Positions 7,844 through 14,125 of a stretch of DNA of 22,020 bases are shown here, piece by piece (positions within the stretch are counted from its first letter, which is position 1; every line of letters begins with the position of its first letter). The notes under the pieces were generated by a model. That model saw only the letters and a list, made by a program, of their open reading frames with translations. It did no database searches and was not told the DNA's origin. Location: positions 1 to 22,020 of the forward strand of contig DEAL01000025.1 of assembly GCA_002346745.1 (NCBI GenBank), given 5' to 3'. This stretch comes from Candidatus Neomicrothrix sp. UBA2983 (GTDB taxonomy: Bacteria > Actinomycetota > Acidimicrobiia > Acidimicrobiales > MedAcidi-G1). The translations under genes and the position numbers were made by a program.

Positions 7844-8638
7844 GTGGCCGCGCAGGAGACCCCGGTGTTCGACGAGGTCGCCCGACTGCTGCGCGACGAG
7901 TCGCCGTTCGCCCTGGCCACGATCGTCGAGGGTCCCGGCTCCGGAGCCAAGTTGCTGGTTCGCCCCGACGGCGCCACCGGCACGCTCGGCGAAGACGACC
8001 TGGACCGGGTCGTCGAGCGCGACGCCCTCGGTGAGCTGGCCGCCGGGCGCAGCGGCCTGCGCCACTACGGCGAGCACGGCGAGGCGCGCGAGGACCACGT
8101 ACGGGTCTTCATCGAGAGCTTCGCCCAGCCGCCGCAGATGCTGGTGTTCGGCGCCGTCGACTTCACGTCGGCACTGGTCCGGGTCGCCAAGGTGCTCGGC
8201 TATCGGGTCACCGTCTGCGACGCCCGCGAGGTCTTCGCCACACGGCAACGCTTTCCGCTGGCCGACGAGGTCGTCGTCGACTGGCCGGACCGGCTGCTGG
8301 AACGCGTCGGTGCCGACCTGGGTCCCCGCGACGCCGTCTGCGTCCTGACCCACGACAACAAGTTCGACGTCCCGGCGATCATGGCCGCCCTCGAGACCGC
8401 GGTCGGCTACCTCGGCGTGATGGGTTCCCGCCGCACCCACGAGAGCCGCCTGGAACGCCTGCGGGAGGCGGGGATCGACGCGGCGGGGGAGGCCCGCCTG
8501 CGGTCGCCGCTGGGCCTTGACATCGGGGCCCGGACGCCGGAGGAGACCGCCATATCGATCGTGTCCGAAGTCATCGCCCTGCGGACCGGCCACACGCCTC
8601 GGGCCCTGCGCGACGCGTCGGGCCCGATCCACGGCTGA
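7844..8638 (+). CDS. xdhC: XdhC/CoxI family molybdenum-cofactor maturation protein, two-domain
   Basis: 264 residues. The GTG start is preceded by GGAGGGG (7832-7838). The N-terminal part (residues 1-95) is a diverged XdhC_CoxI domain, FALATIVEGPGSGAKLLV. It lacks the SGGCVEG motif found in the short upstream partner, so the two may complement each other. The C-terminal Rossmann domain (about 100-250) starts MLVFGAVDFTSALVRVAKVLGYRVTVCDAR. It continues with VCVLTHDNKFDVPAIMAAL, YLGVMGSRRTHESRLERL and the typical LRSPLGLDIGARTPEETAISIVSEVIALR. The family binds Mo-cofactor and supports its sulfuration before insertion into Mo-hydroxylases. The gene lies between the short xdhC and the MobA-like gene, on one strand and with short gaps. 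Confidence 0.92.
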   Translation: MAAQETPVFDEVARLLRDESPFALATIVEGPGSGAKLLVRPDGATGTLGEDDLDRVVERDALGELAAGRSGLRHYGEHGEAREDHVRVFIESFAQPPQMLVFGAVDFTSALVRVAKVLGYRVTVCDAREVFATRQRFPLADEVVVDWPDRLLERVGADLGPRDAVCVLTHDNKFDVPAIMAALETAVGYLGVMGSRRTHESRLERLREAGIDAAGEARLRSPLGLDIGARTPEETAISIVSEVIALRTGHTPRALRDASGPIHG

Positions 8639-8660
8639 GTCCGTTGCGGAGTTCGGGCCG

Positions 8661-9218
8661 ATGAGCGTCGCGGCCGTGGTGCTGGCCGCCGGGGGCGCCT
8701 CCCGGTGGGACGGCGACGGCCACAAGCTGATGGCCGACCTCGGCGGGCGACCCGTCGCCGCCCACGCCCTGGGCGCCGCCGCCGAGGCCGCCCTCGACGA
8801 ACTGGTCGTGGTCGTCGGGGCCGTCGACCTGGGGGTGTGCCTGCCCGAGGGCGCCACCGTGCTCGAGAATCCCGATTGGGCATCGGGCCAGGCGGGTTCG
8901 CTTCAGGTGGCCGTGGCCCACTGCCGGACGGTCGGCCACGACGCGATCGTGTTCGGCCTGGCCGACACGCCGGGCGTGCCGGCGTCCGCCTGGCGGTCGG
9001 TGGCCGAGCAGCCGGGCGAGCTGGTGTGCGCCACGTTCGGTGGCCGGCGCCGCCCTCCCGTCAAGGTGGCGGCGAGCCGGTGGCCGGACCTGCCGGCGGA
9101 CGGCGACGAGGGGGCTCGTGCCCTCCTGTCCCAGCAGGCGTCCCAGGTCGTGGAAGTAGTGTGCCCCGGCGAGCCGAGGGACATCGACACCGTGGAGGAT
9201 CTGCGCGTATGGAGTTGA
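8661..9218 (+). CDS. MobA/MocA-like molybdenum cofactor nucleotidyltransferase
   Basis: 185 residues from the ATG at 8661, with CGGAG 9 nt upstream; longer frames to 8517 run back into xdhC. It has an NTP-transferase fold. The P-loop-like signature is VLAAGGASRWDGDGHKL, slightly longer than the LAAGxSxRMGxxK of classical MobA/MocA. It also has LENPDWASGQAGSLQVAV, the metal-site FGLADTPGVP, and a C-terminal DIDTVEDLRVW. The likely reaction adds CMP (or GMP) to molybdopterin to make the dinucleotide cofactor used by CO dehydrogenase and related hydroxylases. Neighbouring xdhC and coxG support this. The exact nucleotide cannot be read from sequence. The 3' end overlaps coxG by 10 nt. Confidence 0.85.
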   Translation: MSVAAVVLAAGGASRWDGDGHKLMADLGGRPVAAHALGAAAEAALDELVVVVGAVDLGVCLPEGATVLENPDWASGQAGSLQVAVAHCRTVGHDAIVFGLADTPGVPASAWRSVAEQPGELVCATFGGRRRPPVKVAASRWPDLPADGDEGARALLSQQASQVVEVVCPGEPRDIDTVEDLRVWS

Positions 9219-9859
9219 CCAACGATTTCGAGGTCGAGGCACCGGTCGAGCGGGTGTGGGCGGTGCTCACCGACGTGGAGCGCATCGCCCCCTGCCTGCC
9301 GGGCGCCCAGCTCGAGGAGGTGGAGGGCGACGAGTACCGCGGGATCGTGAAGGTCAAGGTCGGACCCATCACCGCCCAGTACAAGGGGGCCGCCAGCTTC
9401 GCCGAGAAGGACGACGCCGCCCATCGGGCCGTGCTTCGTGCCGAGGGCCGCGACACCCGTGGCGCCGGCAACGCCTCGGCCGACATCGTGGCGGAACTCG
9501 TCAAGGTCGACGGCGGCACCCGCGTCACCGTCACCACCGATCTGAAGGTCACGGGCAAGGTGGCCCAGTTCGGCCGTGGCGTGATGGCCGACGTGTCGAA
9601 GAAGCTCATGGGACAGTTCGCCGACAACCTGCGAGGCCTGGTCGGCGAGGACGAAGCCACGGGGGGCGAAGCTGACGGGGCCGCCGGGGACGACCCCGGC
9701 GAGGCGGCCGAGGAGCGTGGGGGTGCCCGCGTCATCGACGCCCCGGAGGCCGAGGCCGTCGACCTGCTCGAGGCCGCTGGCGCCCCGGTGCTCAAGCGCC
9801 TGCTGCCGGTGGCCGTGGTGGTCGTCGTCGTGGTGGTCGCCGTCCTCGTCCTCGCCTAG
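9209..9859 (+). CDS. coxG: CoxG-like SRPBCC protein with C-terminal membrane anchor
   Basis: 216 residues from the ATG at 9209, which overlaps the previous gene. A GGAGGA SD lies 9 nt upstream, inside the nucleotidyltransferase gene. Residues 1-145 form an SRPBCC/CoxG domain: ELTNDFEVEAPVERVWAVLTDVERIAPCLPGAQL, VKVKVGPITAQYKGAA, VTVTTDLKVTGKVAQFGRGVM. A disordered acidic Gly/Glu/Asp/Ala linker follows. The protein ends with one hydrophobic helix very rich in Val (about residues 198-216). CoxG recruits aerobic CO dehydrogenase to the membrane, and recent work on a mycobacterial homologue points to quinone handling. Here it closes the accessory set, which implies that the cognate Mo-enzyme couples to the respiratory chain. 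Confidence 0.9.
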   Translation: MELTNDFEVEAPVERVWAVLTDVERIAPCLPGAQLEEVEGDEYRGIVKVKVGPITAQYKGAASFAEKDDAAHRAVLRAEGRDTRGAGNASADIVAELVKVDGGTRVTVTTDLKVTGKVAQFGRGVMADVSKKLMGQFADNLRGLVGEDEATGGEADGAAGDDPGEAAEERGGARVIDAPEAEAVDLLEAAGAPVLKRLLPVAVVVVVVVVAVLVLA

Positions 9860-9874
9860 GAGACGACGGGGACG

Positions 9875-10357
9875 GTGGGGGGAGTGGAGACGGTGCCCAC
9901 CGACGATGACCGTGCGATCGTCGAGGCGCTTCTCGGGCGGCCACCCCTCGGGGGCTTCGAGGTCGTCGTCCGGGACGCCGCCGGAACGCCGGTTGTGATC
10001 CGCAACCACCCGCTTCTCGACGACGGTCGGCCGATGCCCACGCGCTACTGGCTGGTCGGCGAGGACCTTCGGTCCCGGATCGGGACGCTCGAGTCGACCG
10101 GAGGGGTCCGGGCCGCCGAGGCAGCCGTCGATCCCGACGAGTTGACGGCAGCGCACGCCCGGTACGCCGCCGGACGCGACGCCGCCCTACCCCCGGACCA
10201 CGAGGGTCCCCGGCCCACCGGGGGTGTGGGGGGCACGCGGCAGGGGGTCAAGTGCCTGCACGCCCACTACGCCTGGTTCCTGGCGGGCGGCGACGACCCG
10301 GTCGGACGTTGGGTGGACGAGCGACTTTGCGAGGAGGAGGCGGGGCAGGATGGCTGA
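9875..10357 (+). CDS. DUF501 domain-containing protein
   Basis: 160 residues from the GTG at 9875; GTGs at 9884 and 9893 are equally possible, and the purine-rich GGAGTGGAG before 9893 makes the shorter form plausible. DUF501 features are VRNHP-type basic residues after the N-terminal strand, PMPTRYWLVGEDLRSRIGTLES, and RQGVKCLHAHYAWFLAGGDDPVG near the C-terminus, with the conserved KCLH. Function is unknown. In actinobacteria the gene usually lies directly before ppx (e.g. the eno-ftsB-DUF501-ppx order in mycobacteria). Here it overlaps ppx by 8 nt, so the two are translationally coupled, but eno and ftsB are not upstream. Confidence 0.85.
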   Translation: MGGVETVPTDDDRAIVEALLGRPPLGGFEVVVRDAAGTPVVIRNHPLLDDGRPMPTRYWLVGEDLRSRIGTLESTGGVRAAEAAVDPDELTAAHARYAAGRDAALPPDHEGPRPTGGVGGTRQGVKCLHAHYAWFLAGGDDPVGRWVDERLCEEEAGQDG

Positions 10358-11261
10358 ACTGGTGGCCGCCGTGGACTGTGGGACCAACTCGACGCGCCTG
10401 CTCGTCGGCGACGGCACCACGGCCGTCGAGCGCCTGATGCGCATCACGCGACTGGGGGAGGGGGTCGACGCCACCGGCCGCCTGGCCCCGCAGGCTGTCG
10501 CCCGGGTGGTGGCGGTGCTGGAGGAGTTCCGGGAGGCCATCGAGCGCCACGGCGTCACGAGGGTCCGGGCCACGGCCACGTCGGCCGCCCGCGACGCCGC
10601 CAACCGGGACGAGTTCTTCGACGTTGCCGAGGCGGCGCTCGGGGTGCGGCCCGAGTTGCTGCCCGGGCTGGAGGAGGGTCGCCTCTCGTTCGCCGGCGCG
10701 ACCGCCGACCTGGACCCGGCGGACGGGCCGTTCCTGATCCTCGACATCGGCGGCGGGTCGACCGAGTTCGTCGTGGGCACGACCCGGGCCGAGGGGGTAC
10801 TGTCCTGTGACATCGGCTGCGTCCGCCTTACGGAGCAGTGGATCGAACACGATCCGCCGCTTCCCGAGGAGTTGGTGTCGTGCCTGTCGATCGTGGAGGG
10901 CCACGTCGACGACGTGCTCCGGGAGATCCCGGGCGTCGCCGAGGCCCGCACGCTGGTCGGGCTGGCCGGCACGGTCTCGTGTGCGGCGGCCGTCGAACAG
11001 GGCCTTCTGGAATACGACCGGGACCGGATCCACCACTTCCGGCTCACCAAGGAGGCCCTGGAGGACGTCTTCCGCACCCTGGCCACCGAGACGCGGGCCG
11101 AGCGGCTGGAGAACCCCGGCATGGAGGAGGCCCGGGCCGACGTGATCGTGGGCGGGCTGTGCGTGCTGGTGAAGGTGATGCGCCAGTTGGGGTTCGCTGA
11201 GTGCCTGGTGTCCGAGGCGGACATCCTCGACGGCCTGGTGGCGGCGCAACTGGCCGGCTGA
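10350..11261 (+). CDS. ppx: exopolyphosphatase / GppA-type phosphatase
   Basis: 303 residues from the ATG at 10350, with a strong purine-rich SD (GGAGGAGG). It belongs to the ASKHA-fold Ppx/GppA family, which cleaves terminal phosphate from polyphosphate or pppGpp. Motifs: phosphate-1 loop VAAVDCGTNSTRLLVGD, then VRATATSAARDAANRDEF, phosphate-2 loop FLILDIGGGSTEFVVG, and LVGLAGTVSCAAAVEQ. The C-terminal family block includes ADVIVGGLCVLVKVM and VSEADILDGL. The length matches the short actinobacterial Ppx type without the C-terminal HD domain, as in mycobacterial Ppx1/Ppx2. The coupled DUF501 gene is the normal partner. Substrate choice between polyphosphate and pppGpp cannot be read from sequence. 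Confidence 0.93.
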   Translation: MAELVAAVDCGTNSTRLLVGDGTTAVERLMRITRLGEGVDATGRLAPQAVARVVAVLEEFREAIERHGVTRVRATATSAARDAANRDEFFDVAEAALGVRPELLPGLEEGRLSFAGATADLDPADGPFLILDIGGGSTEFVVGTTRAEGVLSCDIGCVRLTEQWIEHDPPLPEELVSCLSIVEGHVDDVLREIPGVAEARTLVGLAGTVSCAAAVEQGLLEYDRDRIHHFRLTKEALEDVFRTLATETRAERLENPGMEEARADVIVGGLCVLVKVMRQLGFAECLVSEADILDGLVAAQLAG

Positions 11262-11275
11262 TCGCCCGAGTTTTA

Positions 11276-11301
11276 TCCTTAGGAAAGATCATTTCCTTAG
11301 G
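11276..11301 (+). repeat. operator-like element: duplicated TCCTTAGG with inverted-repeat symmetry
   Basis: TCCTTAGG occurs at 11276-11283 and 11294-11301, an 18-bp period. The same bases also form an interrupted dyad, CCTTAGGAAA-GATCA-TTTCCTTAGG (9 of 10 pairs). The stretch is AT-rich in a GC-rich genome. The second copy covers the expected -35 region of the TAGGGT promoter before the aminotransferase gene, so it looks like a transcription-factor site. Which regulator binds is unknown. Confidence 0.6.
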
Positions 11302-11314
11302 GGAAAGTCTCTGC

Positions 11315-11320
11315 TAGGGT
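11315..11320 (+). promoter_or_regulatory. -10 box of glyoxylate aminotransferase gene, probably leaderless
   Basis: TAGGGT is followed by 8 nt and the ATG at 11329. There is no good -35 hexamer at 17 nt (TTTCCT), which overlaps the TCCTTAGG repeat, consistent with activator- or repressor-controlled initiation. The AGGGTGG could also be read as a weak SD. Confidence 0.45.
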
Positions 11321-11328
11321 GGCGTGCC

Positions 11329-12423
11329 ATGGGACACAGTGACCGCCTCCTCATGGGACCCGGCCCCGGCAACCCGTACCCGGAGGTCCTCGAGGCCTTC
11401 GGACGACCGGTTCTCGGCCACCTCGACCCCGAGTTCATCGAACTGCTCGACGAGACCAACGAGCGCCTGCGCGCCGTCTACCGCACCGAGAACGCCCTGA
11501 CCTTCCCGGTCTCGGCGACCGGGTCGGCCGGCATGGAGGCCACGCTCTGCAACGTCGTGGCGCCGGGCGACGTCGTTGTGATCGGCGTCAACGGTGTGTT
11601 CGGCGAGCGCATGTGCGACGTTGTCGACCGCCTCGGCGCCGAGGTCGTCCGCGTCGAGGAGGAGTGGGGCCGCGCCATCGACCCCCAGAGGATGCTCGAC
11701 GCCCACCCCTCCCCGAAGGTCATCGCCACCGTCCACGCCGAGACCTCCACCGGCGTGCGCAACGACATCGCCGAGATCGGTGCCGCCAAGGGCGACGCCC
11801 TGCTGCTCGTCGACTGCGTCACCTCGCTGGGCGGCATCCCGCTCGAGGTCGACGCGTGGGGCATCGACCTTGCGTACAGCGGCACCCAGAAGTGCCTCGG
11901 CGTGCCGCCCGGGCTCTCGCCGGTCACCGTCTCCGACCGGGCCATCGAGCGCTTCGTCGAACGCAGCCAGTCCTGGTACCTCGACATGGCGATGATCGCC
12001 AACTACGTCACCGGCGGCGGCGCCCGGGCCTACCACCACACGGCGCCGATCTCCATGATCTACGGCCTCCACGCCGGGCTCGGCGTCATCCTGGAGGAGG
12101 GCCTCGCCAACACCCAGGCCCGCCACCAGGAGTGCGGCGACATGCTCCATGAAGGCCTCCAGAAGATGGGCCTCGAACTCTTCGCCGAGGAGGGCCACCG
12201 CCTTCCCGAGGTCACATCGGTGCACATCCCCCTCGACCGCCTGCCCCGGGACCAGGACGAGGCCGACGTGCGCCGGTACCTGCTCGGCCGCTACGGCATC
12301 GAGATCGGCGGCGGCCTCGGACCGGTCGCCGGCAAGGTCTGGCGCATCGGCTGCATGGGCCACACCGCCCGCCCGCGCAACGTCACGCTGTTGCTGGCCG
12401 CCCTCGCCGAGATCCTGGACTAG
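11329..12423 (+). CDS. class V aminotransferase, alanine/serine--glyoxylate type
   Basis: 364 residues, fold-type I PLP enzyme. The PLP lysine is Lys188 in SGTQKCLGVPPGLSPVTVS. FPVSATGSAGMEA and the PLP-ring Asp in LLLVDCVTSLGG are also in place. The C-terminal half (WYLDMAMIANY, AYHHTAPISMIYGL, IEIGGGLGPVAGKVWRIGCMG) resembles eukaryotic-type alanine-glyoxylate transaminase more than methylotroph SgaA. The phosphate-binding N-terminal MGPGPGNP is also family-typical. The expected reaction is glyoxylate plus an amino acid (alanine or serine) to glycine plus the matching keto acid. The gene lies about 4 kb from mcl, whose product is glyoxylate, which fits glycine formation for a serine-cycle-like route. 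The amino donor cannot be determined from sequence. It is a single gene with its own repeat-flanked promoter. Confidence 0.9.
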   Translation: MGHSDRLLMGPGPGNPYPEVLEAFGRPVLGHLDPEFIELLDETNERLRAVYRTENALTFPVSATGSAGMEATLCNVVAPGDVVVIGVNGVFGERMCDVVDRLGAEVVRVEEEWGRAIDPQRMLDAHPSPKVIATVHAETSTGVRNDIAEIGAAKGDALLLVDCVTSLGGIPLEVDAWGIDLAYSGTQKCLGVPPGLSPVTVSDRAIERFVERSQSWYLDMAMIANYVTGGGARAYHHTAPISMIYGLHAGLGVILEEGLANTQARHQECGDMLHEGLQKMGLELFAEEGHRLPEVTSVHIPLDRLPRDQDEADVRRYLLGRYGIEIGGGLGPVAGKVWRIGCMGHTARPRNVTLLLAALAEILD

Positions 12424-12566
12424 GCGCCACACGACCCGACCCGCTGCGCGCCCTCCGCGGTGTCCGGCGGAACAGGTCCGGCGGGCTGGGCCGCAGGCCC
12501 CACGCTCGGGGATCATGGCCCGGTGACCGGGAACCGCAACCAGTCGGCAGCGCCGAAGCTCACGCC

Positions 12567-13181
12567 ATGAGCGGGTCGGGCATCCTGCGGGGTCGTCGGG
12601 TCGCCCTGCGCGCCCTCGAGGTCGAGGACTTCGCCGCCTGGCAGGAGGTCCGGCACCGAAACGCCGGTTGGCTGACCGGCTGGGAGCCCCGCCGGCCGCC
12701 CGGACAGGCCGACCCCGCCCAGGACCCGCAGGCGTTCGCCGCCCGCTGCGCCGCCCGGCGCCGCGAGCACCAGTTGGGCACCGGGTACGGCTTCGGCGTG
12801 TTCGTCGGCGAGGGCCCCGGCGGGGGACGCCTCGTCGGCGAACTCAACCTGTCGAACGTGGTCCGGGGGGCCTTCCAGAACGCCCACGTCGGCTACTGGG
12901 TCGACGAGGCGCAGGCGGGAAATGGCTACATCCCCGAGGCGCTGGTCGTGGCGGCCCGCTTCGTCTTCGAGGAGGTCGGCCTGCACCGCCTGCAGGTGTC
13001 GATCGTGCCGGACAACGGACCGTCCCGGCGGGTGGTCGAGAAGTTGGACCTGCGCTGTGAGGGCCTAGCCGAGCGCTACCTCGAGATCGACGGGCGCTGG
13101 GAGGACCACCTCCGCTTTGCCCTCACCTCCGAGGAGTGGGCCGACCGGGCCGAGGAACTCAGCCGGGAGTGGCTGGACTGA
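12567..13181 (+). CDS. GNAT-family N-acetyltransferase, RimJ/RimL-like
   Basis: 204 residues. It starts GILRGRRVALRALEVEDFAAWQEVR, the beta-1 strand and helix typical of RimJ/RimL enzymes that acetylate ribosomal-protein N-termini or other amines. The acetyl-CoA binding region is AGNGYIPEALVVAARFVFEEVGLHRLQVSIVPDNGPSRRVVEKLDLRCEG (motif A then motif B). The Asn in NGPSRRVVEKL is the usual conserved residue. No convincing SD precedes the ATG, and no TANNNT box is visible either. The 143 nt between the aminotransferase gene and this one hold only a short GC hairpin (12488-12500). The stop codon lies in a 14-bp direct repeat. The substrate is unknown. Confidence 0.85.
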   Translation: MSGSGILRGRRVALRALEVEDFAAWQEVRHRNAGWLTGWEPRRPPGQADPAQDPQAFAARCAARRREHQLGTGYGFGVFVGEGPGGGRLVGELNLSNVVRGAFQNAHVGYWVDEAQAGNGYIPEALVVAARFVFEEVGLHRLQVSIVPDNGPSRRVVEKLDLRCEGLAERYLEIDGRWEDHLRFALTSEEWADRAEELSREWLD

Positions 13182-13203
13182 CCTGCCGCCTGGACTGACC
13201 TGC
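13173..13203. repeat. 14-bp direct repeat spanning the GNAT stop codon
   Basis: CTGGACTGACCTGC occurs at 13173-13186 and 13190-13203 (period 17). The first copy contains the TGA stop (13179-13181) and the second repeats it downstream. It lies in the 35-nt gap before the convergent crotonase gene. Confidence 0.85.
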
Positions 13204-13216
13204 TCGGCTGGCGGGT

Positions 13217-13990
13217 TCAGCCCTTCTTCTCGATCCGAGCCTTGAGGACGCCCAGCATCTCGAGGAAGGCCGGCTGTTGCATCGAGTGGATCTGCGGGGT
13301 GATCTCCAGCGTCACCGCCTCGTTCGACTCGGTGACGGCCATGCCGGCGGCGAAGGTCGCCTTGGTGCTCGCCACCAGTTCGGGCGGGTGTGCCGCCGCC
13401 AACTCCGCGTAGCCGACGGCGGCCTCGAGCAGCTCGTCGTCGGGCACGCAAGCCCAGGCCAGTCCCCGCGCAGCCGCCTCCTCGCCCGAGAGCACCTGCT
13501 GGAAGAGCACCATGGCCTTCGCCGTCCAGAGGTCGGTGAGGTTGCGGAGACGCCACGTGTGCCCGCCGCCGGGGTGGAGGCCGATCGAGAGGAAGCGCGT
13601 GTCGAACTTCGCCGACTGCCCGGCGACGACGAGGTCGCAGCCCAGCAGCATGTTCATGCCGGCCCCGACGGCGGCGCCGTTGACCGCGGCGACCGTGGCG
13701 AGCGGGGAGTGGGCGACCCGGAGGAACCCGCGGTAGATGCTCGGCAGGTCGCCGCTGCTGCGCTCCTCGCTCTCGCCGGCGCCGACCAGGTCGTCGAGGA
13801 CCGCACCGGCGCAGAAGGCGCGGCCGGCGCCGGTCAGGACGACCGCACCGACGCCCTCGTCGGCCTCGAGTTCGTCGAAGGCGGCGTCCAGCTCGGCGTT
13901 CAGGGCCTCGGAGATGGCGTTGCGACGGTCAGGGTCGTTGAAGGTCAGGACCGCCACGCGGTCCCGAAGTTCGGTGAGGAGCAGGCTCAT
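13217..13990 (-). CDS. enoyl-CoA hydratase/isomerase-family protein without the usual catalytic glutamates
   Basis: 257 residues from the ATG at 13990; the open frame continues upstream, but that part is not crotonase-like. The crotonase fold is clear: LLTELRDRVAVLTFNDPDRRNAIS, oxyanion-hole region 1 GRAFCAGAVLDDLVG, and oxyanion-hole region 2 AAVNGAAVGAGMNMLLGCDLVV. In the hydratase active site the segment normally written FxxPE reads FDTRFLSIGLHPGGGHTWRL. By my hand alignment neither of the two catalytic glutamates of rat crotonase (Glu144, Glu164) is retained. A simple hydratase activity is therefore doubtful; isomerase, hydrolase or other crotonase chemistry is possible. It is divergent from the MFS gene and convergent with GNAT. 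No pathway partner is adjacent. Confidence 0.88.
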   Translation of the reverse strand: MSLLLTELRDRVAVLTFNDPDRRNAISEALNAELDAAFDELEADEGVGAVVLTGAGRAFCAGAVLDDLVGAGESEERSSGDLPSIYRGFLRVAHSPLATVAAVNGAAVGAGMNMLLGCDLVVAGQSAKFDTRFLSIGLHPGGGHTWRLRNLTDLWTAKAMVLFQQVLSGEEAAARGLAWACVPDDELLEAAVGYAELAAAHPPELVASTKATFAAGMAVTESNEAVTLEITPQIHSMQQPAFLEMLGVLKARIEKKG

Positions 13991-14112
13991 GTCGTGAGCC
14001 TGCCACGATGGGGCGGGCGCTGGCACGCCCGCGTGCCGATTGGTCGTCGTGCGGAGGGGCGGAACTCCCCGCCAGTGGGTGGGCCGATGAGCCGGGGAGA
14101 TCGCGACGCCCG

Positions 14113-14118
14113 TACTGT
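14113..14118 (+). promoter_or_regulatory. -10 box, leaderless start of the MFS gene
   Basis: TACTGT is followed by 7 nt and the GTG at 14126, with no SD. This spacing decides the start: it places the first residue just before the conserved FPALRVPNYRLFWIG segment. Confidence 0.45.
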
Positions 14119-14125
14119 CGAACGC

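Noticed and set aside
12488..12500. GGGCC-GCA-GGCCC hairpin as a terminator after the aminotransferase gene
   Set aside because: Only 5 bp, no T-tract, and 65 nt from the stop codon; too weak to annotate.
14053..14099. Possible riboswitch: alternative GC hairpins (GGCGG/CCGCC versus CTCCCCG/CGGGGAG) before the MFS gene
   Set aside because: They lie upstream of the probable leaderless start and match no riboswitch core I know; GC-rich DNA gives such pairings often.
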